Positions 14,759-21,243 of a stretch of DNA of 21,243 nt are shown here, piece by piece. Numbering within the stretch: the stretch's first letter is position 1; every line of letters begins with the position of its first letter. The stretch is from an uncultured Sulfuricurvum sp. (GTDB lineage Bacteria; Campylobacterota; Campylobacteria; Campylobacterales; Sulfurimonadaceae): positions 1-21,243 of the forward strand of contig NZ_CALDDG010000063.1 of assembly GCF_937936435.1 (NCBI RefSeq), given 5' to 3'. The translations under genes and the position numbers were made by a program. The notes under the pieces were generated by a model that saw nothing but the letters and a program-made list of their open reading frames with translations, was not told where the DNA came from and did not search any database.

Positions 14759-16032
14759 CTCTCGACCTTCGTACATAGTCCCAAAAGTTCAAAGAAGTTT
14801 GGAAATGAGGTATTGATACACTCGATATCTTCCACTTCCATCCCGCATTTTAGCCCTGCGACCAAAAAGCTCATCGCGATACGATGATCGCCGAAGCTGT
14901 TCACGCACGCACTTTTGAGTTCGCCACCCGTGACGGTATACCCGTCCGGATATTCTTCGGTCTTAATACCGCAAAGATTGAGATTATCCACCACGGTTTT
15001 GATACGATCGGACTCTTTTACCCGCAACTCTTCGGCATTTTTAATAACGCTTGTTCCCTCGGCACACGCCATCGCAATCGAAAGTGCCGGAAGTTCGTCG
15101 ATCAGCCATGCGATATTCTCTTCTACCGTTACGGCATGAAGCGGTGCGTGCTCAACACGGATCGTTCCGATAGGTTCATACCGCTCATCACTCAACGTAT
15201 AGGTGATCTTAGCACCCATCCATTCCAATACCTTAAACGCTTCGATGCGGGTCGGATTCAACGTTACCCCTTCGATAACACTCGAAGCACCCGGTATGAT
15301 GGCTGCGGCGACGGCAAAGAAAAAGGCACTCGATGGATCCGCCGGAACCCGAATATCAAGCGGTTTCAAAGGTTTTCCCAACGGCCAGATTTTCGTCTCC
15401 AAACCATCGATCTCTATATGAGCTCCCATTCCCCGAAGCATCCGTTCGGTATGGTCACGGCTGAGTTCCGGTTCTCGAAACGTACAAACACCGTCTGAAC
15501 GGAGTGCGGCTAAAATCATGGCGCTCTTCACCTGTGCCGAAGCGATTTTGGAATCGTATTCAAAAGCGTGCAAAGAAGCTCCCCGAATCGACAACGGTGC
15601 CAAATCACCGTTGTTACGTCCATCAAGTTTTGCACCGATATTACGGAGCGGTTGTGTCACCCGTTTCATAGGACGACGCTTTAAATATTCATCACCGGTC
15701 AGAACGAAATGCCCTTCCGCCGAGGAGAGCAATCCGCAAAACAAACGCATTCCCGTACCGGAATTGCCGCAATCGAGAATTTCAGCCGTCTCTTTGATTC
15801 CATTGGAACGGATTGTAATCACTGACTCCTCATCCGTGATCTCCGCACCCAAATGACCGACAATCGCAAGGGTATTAAGGGTATCTTCGGCTCGCAAAAA
15901 ATTCTCGATCCGGCTTTCCCCTTCAGCCAATACCGCAAACATGGCACAGCGATGGGAAATAGACTTGTCCGGCGCTATGGCATCACTGCGAAAGCTAAAC
16001 ACATCGGCAGGATAGACTTTTGCACGGCTCAT
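14755..16032 (-). CDS. aroA: 3-phosphoshikimate 1-carboxyvinyltransferase (EPSP synthase)
   Basis: AroA joins PEP to shikimate 3-phosphate in the shikimate pathway to aromatic amino acids. At 425 residues the length is normal. Motifs seen are APDKSISHR (20-28), GNSGTGMRL (89-97), SAQVKSA (165-171), RDHTERM (192-198), DELPALSIA (312-320), LRVKESDRI (336-344) and GDHRIAM (381-387). SAQxK, RDHTE and NPTR are patterns listed for class II EPSP synthases, while the GDKS pattern is PDKS here. The chosen ATG (16032) overlaps the pheT TGA as ATGA. An open extension to 16077 exists but would intrude 48 nt into pheT. The stop overlaps the ispH start in the same way, so translation of pheT-aroA-ispH is probably chained. 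Confidence 0.96.
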   Translation of the reverse strand: MSRAKVYPADVFSFRSDAIAPDKSISHRCAMFAVLAEGESRIENFLRAEDTLNTLAIVGHLGAEITDEESVITIRSNGIKETAEILDCGNSGTGMRLFCGLLSSAEGHFVLTGDEYLKRRPMKRVTQPLRNIGAKLDGRNNGDLAPLSIRGASLHAFEYDSKIASAQVKSAMILAALRSDGVCTFREPELSRDHTERMLRGMGAHIEIDGLETKIWPLGKPLKPLDIRVPADPSSAFFFAVAAAIIPGASSVIEGVTLNPTRIEAFKVLEWMGAKITYTLSDERYEPIGTIRVEHAPLHAVTVEENIAWLIDELPALSIAMACAEGTSVIKNAEELRVKESDRIKTVVDNLNLCGIKTEEYPDGYTVTGGELKSACVNSFGDHRIAMSFLVAGLKCGMEVEDIECINTSFPNFFELLGLCTKVER

Positions 16033-18359
16033 CTCAAGCTTACTCCGAGTTCTTCTTTCAAACCGCTCAAAATCCATTCCATTGCTGCGTTGATGTCTTC
16101 TTCTTCCAATGTTTTTTCATCTGATTGGAGTACAAACCGCAACGTCAAACTCATCTGTTCGCCCAAAGATTCGGAAACATATCGATCCACCGGATAAAAA
16201 CGTCGGATCTGCTCGGAAGAGTGTTTCTCGATCACCGATTTGATGGTTTCATACGAAACACTTTGAGCCACAAGAATACTCAAATCCCGGTAGGACGCCT
16301 GATATTTCGAATACGGTTTTGCTTCGATCAATCCATACGGCAATCGATCGGAAATCAGTTCGCACATAAACGTTTGCGCAAGATCGAATTCTTCTTCGAT
16401 TTGCGGGTGCAAACGGAAAATTTCACCGGCTTTCTCACCGTTAATCATTACTTTCGCACAAATATACGGATGAGCCAAAGTATGGCTCGGGGTATAGGCT
16501 ACCAATTCAAAATCCCCGACGACATTGGAGATCAATTGCGTGAAGGCGGAAAAGTCAATATTCTCCGGTTTTCCCGCATTCGCTATTTTTTCATTGGTCA
16601 TCGGACCCGAAACAATAAATGAGAGCCGTTTAGTTTCCTGACGCTGCGGATCGAAAACCATTCCGGCTTCAAACAAAGCGATCCGTTTTTGATTGACTTT
16701 GACATTTGACGATGCAGAATTCAACAAGCCGACTAAAAGAGTCGGACGCAGCGTATCAAACGTTGCCGTAATCGGATTGAGCAGCTCTTTAGAAGGTTCC
16801 GTACAGGCAAATCCGAATTTTTCGACCTGAAGCCGCTCGTTAAAGACGAAATGAACACTCTCGAAAAATCCGCTTTGAGCCGCACGGTGACGGTACATAC
16901 GGGTTTTTTTGTATTCTGCCAAATCGTCGCTCATCTGATTGGCTTCCGCAAACACAAGCGCTTTGGATGGGATATTGTCGATCCCAACGATTCGAATGAT
17001 CTCTTCGACGATATCTTGTTTGTTCACGATGTCATGTCGAAAGCGGGGAACCGAGATCGCAAAATTCGATCCTTTCGGTTTTCCGATATCCATACCCAAA
17101 TTTTTGAGAATCTGTGTAATCGTCGTTTTGTCGATTTTTAGTCCGATAAACGAGGTAAAGTCCTCTTCGCTCATACTGATGATTCGCGGTTCGTGTGAAG
17201 AGAGCAATTCGATATTTCCGCCATATATCTGCGAAGAAGAATAACGCTCGAACAACTCCGTGGCATAGCGTATTCCCATATCGATTTTCGGTTCGCTTCC
17301 GCGGGAGGTACGATAATAATGAGGACAACTCGGGACTTTATTCATCCCCATGTTTTGGGCGATAACATCCGGAGCAATATAACTCGCTTCGATAATCATT
17401 AATCCCGTTTCCGACGTAAAATGAGCCTCTTTCACCTGAGAAACACCGACTATCGAAACCTTTTCCTTACCGTACAACGCGGCAAAACCGTTCTCGTCTG
17501 TATCCAGGGTAATAATCCCTTTGTTTTCCCCGTCACCGAATTTTTCAAACGGATAACCCCGCAAAATGACGCCCGTACTATGGGTAGCATACGACATCAA
17601 TGCATCAACTGCCGAAACGCATGCGATATCGATCAGTGCCAAACGCAACGTGATAAGAAAAGGAGTTTTGATCTCTTTGATATCCACCGCACCGAACAGC
17701 AAATCGGTATGAAACGTATCCGTATGCTGAAGCTGCAAAATACGTCCGATCCCTAGACGTCCGTCTTGGTTTTCCGGATTATCGATCTCTCTCAAAGGTC
17801 GGGCGAGCGCGGCACGTAAATCTCGTGCAATCCCGTGTATACTGAGACAATCGCCTCGATTTGCCGTCAGTTCAATCTCGATTAAATCATCGTTAAATGC
17901 CGGATATTCATTCAGATTTTTACCGATCACCAGTTCGCCGATACTTTCATCGAGGATCATAATCCCCTCTCCTATCGAAGGGAGACCGATCTCTTTAGCA
18001 GAACAGATCATACCGTGTGAATCGACACCGCGTAATTTAGCCGCTTTGATCGCAAGACCGCCCGGCAATTCGGCACCGACGGTAGCCAAAGCGATATGAA
18101 CCCCCTGACGGACGTTCGAAGCCCCGCACACGATCTGGCGAATATCGTGGCCCACATTTACCTGACATACGTTAAGTTTATCCGCATCGGGATGACGTTC
18201 ACATTGTTCCACATATCCGATGATAACTCCATCAGGAACTCGAATCGCTTCATGACGGTCTACTTCCAAACCGATCGAATTGAACGTTTTAAGCAGCTCC
18301 TCCGTACTGATCCCGCTTAAATCGATCCATTCGTCTAACCAATTTTTTGTAACGATCAT
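16029..18359 (-). CDS. pheT: Phenylalanine-tRNA ligase beta subunit
   Basis: PheT forms the alpha2-beta2 PheRS with PheS and supplies tRNA contacts and editing. The 776 residues follow the bacterial order. The N-terminal helix region ends in GLEVDR. An EMAP/tRNA-binding OB domain covers about 40-150 (GYVEQCERHPDADKLNVCQV, GVDSHGMICSAKEIGL). B3/B4 editing and B5 domains follow (PRFRHDIVNKQDIVEEIIR at the end of B5). After these come a catalytic-like core (NPITATFDTLRPTLLVGLL) and a C-terminal anticodon-binding FDX-ACB domain (SYRDLSILV to the end, about 690-776). Both ends overlap neighbours as ATGA: with pheS at 18356-18359 and with aroA at 16029-16032. I see no break or unusual domain. Confidence 0.96.
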   Translation of the reverse strand: MIVTKNWLDEWIDLSGISTEELLKTFNSIGLEVDRHEAIRVPDGVIIGYVEQCERHPDADKLNVCQVNVGHDIRQIVCGASNVRQGVHIALATVGAELPGGLAIKAAKLRGVDSHGMICSAKEIGLPSIGEGIMILDESIGELVIGKNLNEYPAFNDDLIEIELTANRGDCLSIHGIARDLRAALARPLREIDNPENQDGRLGIGRILQLQHTDTFHTDLLFGAVDIKEIKTPFLITLRLALIDIACVSAVDALMSYATHSTGVILRGYPFEKFGDGENKGIITLDTDENGFAALYGKEKVSIVGVSQVKEAHFTSETGLMIIEASYIAPDVIAQNMGMNKVPSCPHYYRTSRGSEPKIDMGIRYATELFERYSSSQIYGGNIELLSSHEPRIISMSEEDFTSFIGLKIDKTTITQILKNLGMDIGKPKGSNFAISVPRFRHDIVNKQDIVEEIIRIVGIDNIPSKALVFAEANQMSDDLAEYKKTRMYRHRAAQSGFFESVHFVFNERLQVEKFGFACTEPSKELLNPITATFDTLRPTLLVGLLNSASSNVKVNQKRIALFEAGMVFDPQRQETKRLSFIVSGPMTNEKIANAGKPENIDFSAFTQLISNVVGDFELVAYTPSHTLAHPYICAKVMINGEKAGEIFRLHPQIEEEFDLAQTFMCELISDRLPYGLIEAKPYSKYQASYRDLSILVAQSVSYETIKSVIEKHSSEQIRRFYPVDRYVSESLGEQMSLTLRFVLQSDEKTLEEEDINAAMEWILSGLKEELGVSLR

Positions 18360-19348
18360 CTAAACTGCTCCAATAATCTAACATCACCCTCAAATAATGA
18401 ACGAAGATCCCCGATGCGGTGAATCAACATCGCGAAACGTTCCACTCCCAATCCGAAAGCATACCCGCTGACATTTTCGTAACCGACCGCTTTAAAAACA
18501 TTCGGATCGACGATACCGCACCCCAACACTTCAAGCCATCCGGTTTTCGAACAAACGCGGCATCCTTCGCCGCCACAGAAAATACAGCTGATGTCCACTT
18601 CCGCAGAAGGCTCCGTAAACGGGAAAAAGCTCGGTCGAAAACGGACGTCTACCTCTCCGAACATCGTCTTTAAGAAGTCTTCGAGAATAAATTTAAGGTT
18701 GGAAAAAGAGACTTTACCGGCCTCTTCGACTACCAAACCCTCTACCTGATGGAACATCGGAGTATGAGTGATATCGTAATCCCGACGGAATACCGCACCC
18801 GGCGCAATCATGCGGATAGGCGGTTTGGTCGAGAGCATAGTACGGATTTGTACCGGAGAGGTATGGGTGCGCAAAAGCATCGAATCTTTAAAGTAAAAAG
18901 TATCCTGCATATCACGCGCCGGATGGTATTTCGGCAAATTCAACGCTTCAAAATTATGAAAATCGTCTTCGACCATCGGGCCGGTACGAACCGAAAAATT
19001 CATGGCGACGAAATACTCCACGATACGGTCCATCGTCTCCATTACCGGATGCAGGGAACCGCGTTCCGAACGGGGCGAAAAAAGGCTGACATCGATCGCT
19101 TCCGCTTTCATGGTAGCTTGCAGATGTTCCATCGCCAAGAAAAGTTTTCGATCCACCAACAAAGCGTTCAATCCCTCTTTATGGATATTCAGCTCTTTGG
19201 CGAATGCCCCTTTTTCGGCATCGGGAATATCTTTCATGCGGGCGAACTCGGCGTTCATTACCCCTTTTTTTCCAAAAACAGCAATCCGTATCTCTTCGAT
19301 TTTATCGATTGAATCGGCCGCTTTTATCGCGTCGTACCACTCTTGCAA
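18356..19348 (-). CDS. pheS: Phenylalanine-tRNA ligase alpha subunit (TTG start proposed)
   Basis: PheS is the class II catalytic subunit that charges tRNA-Phe. Numbering from the TTG, motif 2 lies at about 187-201 (FRRDYDITHTPMFHQ), the substrate loop is HTSPVQIRTM, and motif 3 is GLGVERFAML (299-308). A zinc-knuckle-like insert has C255-x2-C258 and C263-x2-C266 before TGWLEVLGCG, a known PheS feature. I propose the TTG at 19348. GGAG at 19357-19360 lies 8 nt upstream, and the resulting 330-residue length and 25-residue lead to GKKG match what I recall of the Helicobacter protein. The alternative GTG at 19387 adds 13 residues but has its only purine stretch abutting the start. It is the first gene of the operon, divergent from the HIT gene. 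Confidence 0.93.
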   Translation of the reverse strand: MQEWYDAIKAADSIDKIEEIRIAVFGKKGVMNAEFARMKDIPDAEKGAFAKELNIHKEGLNALLVDRKLFLAMEHLQATMKAEAIDVSLFSPRSERGSLHPVMETMDRIVEYFVAMNFSVRTGPMVEDDFHNFEALNLPKYHPARDMQDTFYFKDSMLLRTHTSPVQIRTMLSTKPPIRMIAPGAVFRRDYDITHTPMFHQVEGLVVEEAGKVSFSNLKFILEDFLKTMFGEVDVRFRPSFFPFTEPSAEVDISCIFCGGEGCRVCSKTGWLEVLGCGIVDPNVFKAVGYENVSGYAFGLGVERFAMLIHRIGDLRSLFEGDVRLLEQFR

Positions 19349-19363
19349 AATAGAGTCTCCATT

Positions 19364-19413
19364 GATAATTTTCTGAAAGCTTAACACCTTTTCGATGTAT
19401 TTCTGAAAGAGCT
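19364..19413 (-). repeat. Direct repeat TTTCTGAAAG in the pheS leader
   Basis: The 10-mer TTTCTGAAAG (plus strand) occurs at 19370-19379 and again at 19400-19409, exactly 30 nt apart. GAT-rich flanks are partly conserved (13 of the first 16 bases from 19364 and 19394). Each copy is itself nearly palindromic (TTTC-T-GAAA). The copies lie between the putative pheS promoter and its TTG start, so they may be an operator pair or RNA elements; function is unknown. Confidence 0.5.
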
Positions 19414-19428
19414 TTCAATTTTAAAGAT

Positions 19429-19434
19429 ATTGTA
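19429..19434 (-). promoter_or_regulatory. Candidate -10 box for the pheS operon
   Basis: The minus strand carries TACAAT at 19429-19434, 80 nt before the proposed TTG and 41 nt before the alternative GTG. No good -35 is present. It is the best promoter-like hexamer in the 158-nt divergent spacer for the leftward operon and lies about 45 nt from the rightward HIT promoter. Confidence 0.4.
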
Positions 19435-19475
19435 GTCAATTCTCTTTTATAAATAGCTTCAAGGTTAGAACCATA

Positions 19476-19484
19476 TGCTACAAT
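19476..19484 (+). promoter_or_regulatory. Extended -10 promoter for the HIT gene
   Basis: TGCTACAAT at 19476-19484 is an extended -10 (TGn plus TACAAT), 22 nt before the HIT ATG. The same nonamer occurs upstream of the DUF4405 gene. The -35 is not recognisable, which an extended -10 can compensate. Confidence 0.55.
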
Positions 19485-19506
19485 AGCAGAAAAAAAGAGG
19501 TTCGCG

Positions 19507-19863
19507 ATGTGTATTTTCTGTAAAATTATTAATAAAGAAATCCCTTCCAATCCTGTTGCAGAGAATGAAGAATTTTATGCTTTTCATGATATCAATCCAA
19601 AAGCGCCGATCCACGTTTTAGCAATCCCGAAAGCTCACTATCAAAGTTTCAACGATATTCCGGGAGATGTGATGGGAAGAATGGGTGTATTTATGCAAGA
19701 AGTTGCCAAAACCTTGGGAATCGATCAAAGCGGATACCGCATTATCAGCAATATCGGTGAAAACGGCGGACAGGAAGTTGGACATCTGCATTTTCATATT
19801 CTCGGCGGAGCAAAACTCAAATGGGGACATTTCGCCGACGCCGATCCGAAAGACTTCTTCTAA
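19507..19863 (+). CDS. HIT-family nucleotide-binding hydrolase (HinT-like)
   Basis: HinT-type enzymes hydrolyse phosphoramidate and adenylated substrates such as AMP-lysine in the cytoplasm. The 118-residue length is typical. The active-site triad motif GHLHFHILGG holds H93, H95 and H97, with H97 the expected nucleophile. C2 and C5 (MCIFC) with H44 and H93 or H95 form the usual zinc site of this branch. IPKAHYQSFNDI, GYRIISNIGENGGQEV and the C-terminal Trp in KWGHF are family landmarks. GAGG at 19497-19500 is 6 nt before the ATG. A HIT gene next to pheS also occurs in Helicobacter pylori, as I recall it. One attractive but unproven link is removal of aminoacyl-adenylates or related adenylates made by tRNA synthetases. 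Confidence 0.94.
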   Translation: MCIFCKIINKEIPSNPVAENEEFYAFHDINPKAPIHVLAIPKAHYQSFNDIPGDVMGRMGVFMQEVAKTLGIDQSGYRIISNIGENGGQEVGHLHFHILGGAKLKWGHFADADPKDFF

Positions 19864-19902
19864 CTCCGTTAATATTCGGTTCAACGACAACAAAAAGGAA
19901 TC

Positions 19903-19911
19903 TGCTACAAT
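19903..19911 (+). promoter_or_regulatory. Extended -10 promoter for the DUF4405 gene
   Basis: TGCTACAAT at 19903-19911 duplicates the nonamer before the HIT gene and lies 29 nt before the next ATG. A T run follows at 19910-19916. No -35 is clear. The 77-nt spacer after the HIT stop holds no convincing terminator, so read-through from the HIT gene is possible too. Confidence 0.5.
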
Positions 19912-19940
19912 TTTTTCGTTAGATTGATAGAAGGATTCCG

Positions 19941-20423
19941 ATGATACGACTCACCAAGCGCGATGTAGCTACTTCATTTACTGCCGTCGCATTCACCATA
20001 ATTGCCGTAACCGGCGTAATGATGTATTTTCATCTACTCGACGCCTATACAAAAAAACTGCATGAAAACCTTGGACTTTTTTTCGTCGCCGCGGCACTGC
20101 TCCATATGTATGCCAACTGGGGAGGGATGAAAAACTATTTTCGCAAATCTCTCTTCCATATTGCCATCGCCCTCGGTACTGTCGTCTCATTAGGGTTTAT
20201 TCTGACAGCTGAGACCGGAAAAAATCCTAAAAATTATGTTATCAATTCTGTACTCAACGCTCCGATCGAAAGTTCCTTTGTACTCTTCGATAAAGATACC
20301 CAAAAGCTCCGAGACAAGCTGGATAAAGCCGGGATCGTCATCGGCAACTCCGCCAGTATTAATGACATTGCCAAAGCCAATCACACCTCGCCGTTCAAAA
20401 TCATAACGATCATCGAAAAATAA
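19941..20423 (+). CDS. DUF4405 membrane protein, cytochrome b561-like
   Basis: This 160-residue protein has three hydrophobic segments at about 10-30, 44-60 and 72-90. They carry histidines in the pattern of DUF4405: H31, H41 (LHENLG), H55 (LLHMYANWGGMKNYF) and H73. The H41-to-H55 spacing and the N-W after H55 resemble heme-binding four-helix cytochromes, so a di-heme or mono-heme quinol/electron carrier role is possible but not shown. The C-terminal 65 residues are soluble and end in a small helical segment (INDIAKANHTSPFKIITIIE). That segment may be a DNA- or protein-binding-like helix pair and is often seen at this end of the family. AAGGA at 19931-19935 is 5 nt before the ATG. The stop lies 16 nt from the convergent aquaporin gene. 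Confidence 0.78.
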   Translation: MIRLTKRDVATSFTAVAFTIIAVTGVMMYFHLLDAYTKKLHENLGLFFVAAALLHMYANWGGMKNYFRKSLFHIAIALGTVVSLGFILTAETGKNPKNYVINSVLNAPIESSFVLFDKDTQKLRDKLDKAGIVIGNSASINDIAKANHTSPFKIITIIEK

Positions 20424-20439
20424 AACGTCCGCAATCGTA

Positions 20440-21127
20440 TTACGCTTTATCGCTCCCGATATAGCGGTAGATCGCCGCTGCTATCAGCGCACCGATGATA
20501 GGGGCCAGCCAAAACAACCATAGCTGCGATATAGCCCAATCACCCACAAACAATGCAACTGCCGTACTTCTTGCAGGGTTGACAGAAGTATTCGTGACTG
20601 GAATACTAATCAAATGAATCAGCGTCAACGCCAATCCGATGGCTATCGGTGCCATTCCCTGAGGAGCTCGCTTGTCGGTAGATCCGAGAATGACCAACAA
20701 AAACATCATTGTCATGACGATTTCAGTAACCAATGCCGCTGCCAGCGAGTACCCTCCGGGAGAGTGATCTCCATATCCGTTTGATGCGAAGCCGGCACTG
20801 AGAGCAAATCCGTCATGACCGCTGGCAATGAAAAAAAGAACTCCTGCGGCAATTGTTCCGCCGAGAAGCTGGGCTAAAATATACGGTACAAGATCATGCG
20901 CAGGAAAACGCCCCTGCCCAAAGACCGATTGAAACCGCAGGATTGAGATGACAGCCCGAGATATGTCCGATGGCATACGCCATCGTCAACACCGTAAGAC
21001 CGAAAGCCAGTGCCACTCCAAGAAATCCGATCCCTAATTCCGGAAATGAAGCTGCCATAACGGCACTTCCGCAGCCTCCCAGTACCAACCAAAACGTTCC
21101 GATCCCTTCGGCAACATATTTTTTCAT
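20440..21127 (-). pseudogene. aqpZ: Aquaporin Z, disrupted by one frameshift
   Basis: Both reading frames together rebuild a full AqpZ-like water channel of about 228 residues, close to the 231 of E. coli. Frame one, from the ATG at 21127 (AAGGGGG upstream), gives GTFWLVLGGCGSAVMAA, HISGCHLNPAVSI with the first NPA motif, and GLWAG, then runs into a TGA at 20894. Frame two continues from GRFPAHDLV through SGFASNGYGDHSPGGYS to LIHLISIPVTNTSVNPARST. That part has the second NPA and the selectivity residues His, Thr and Arg. Removing one G from the G4 tract at 20911-20914 restores one frame; a loss of two G from an ancestral G6 would equally explain it. The rest looks intact, so this is a recent mutation, a phase-type switch or a sequencing error. 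Confidence 0.88.
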
Positions 21128-21243
21128 TACAGCCCCCTTATGTACGATGATAAAGCGTACTGTACCATGCGACTGTGATTCACAAGTAGGAGTTGGGATA
21201 AGGGCAAAAAATAATAATCCATGAAGAAATCAATCCTTCAAAG

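Noticed and set aside
16029..16077. Upstream extension of aroA to 16077
   Set aside because: It would overlap pheT by 48 nt, while the ATG at 16032 gives the normal N-terminus and an ATGA junction like its neighbours.
21174..21184. TGTGATTCACA palindrome upstream of aqpZ, resembling CRP half-sites
   Set aside because: The half-sites are separated by 1 nt, not the 6 nt of a CRP site, and the match is too short to call.
1..21243. CRISPR arrays, tRNA or rRNA genes, insertion sequences, prophage or toxin-antitoxin pairs
   Set aside because: Reading both strands showed no regular repeat-spacer pattern, tRNA-like cloverleaf, transposase or small paired toxin genes.

Overview
The window reads as chromosomal DNA of a free-living Campylobacterota (Epsilonproteobacteria), most like Sulfuricurvum or Sulfurimonas. 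Three things point there. The minus-strand block pheS-pheT-aroA-ispH-rpsA-unknown-serA, with a divergent HIT gene beside pheS, has the gene order I recall around HP0397-HP0404 of Helicobacter pylori. A MutS with a fused HNH nuclease (MutS7 type) is known in sulfur-oxidising members of this phylum. The moderate base composition looks higher than in Helicobacter or Campylobacter. The genus is inference; no 16S or other marker is present.

Layout. Plus strand, 3-3916: the 3' end of an RND efflux permease, a FapA-family (DUF342) protein 6 nt downstream, then the protein AMPylase SelO. Two hairpins follow SelO and lead into a 228-nt AT-rich spacer. Plus strand, 4145-6730: an 861-residue protein with two cache-like sensory repeats and a C-terminal CheW domain but no visible membrane segment. 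Minus strand, 7065-6742 and 10004-7062: MutS7-HNH and a small MTH1187-type thiamine-binding protein, joined by an ATGA overlap. Minus strand, 19348-10119: the seven-gene pheS-to-serA operon, which ends at a good intrinsic terminator. Plus strand, 19507-20423: a HIT hydrolase and a DUF4405 membrane protein. Minus strand, 21127-20440: an aquaporin Z gene broken by one frameshift.

How the genes relate. The big operon combines translation (both PheRS subunits, ribosomal protein S1), the shikimate pathway (AroA), isoprenoid synthesis (IspH) and serine synthesis (SerA). Three of its junctions are ATGA overlaps and another is TAATG, so translation is probably coupled. rpsA also has its own promoter (TATAAT) inside the operon. 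MutS7 has its own promoter and probably supplies a mismatch-recognition and nicking activity in one chain.

The most interesting items are the MutS7-HNH protein with its thiamine-binding partner, the soluble double-cache/CheW protein with a helically phased motif array upstream, the aqpZ frameshift at a short G tract, and a conserved-position membrane protein of unknown function between rpsA and serA. I found no CRISPR array, tRNA, rRNA, insertion sequence or prophage. I see no convincing new multi-gene system; the region is mostly core genome with accessory genes at the edges.
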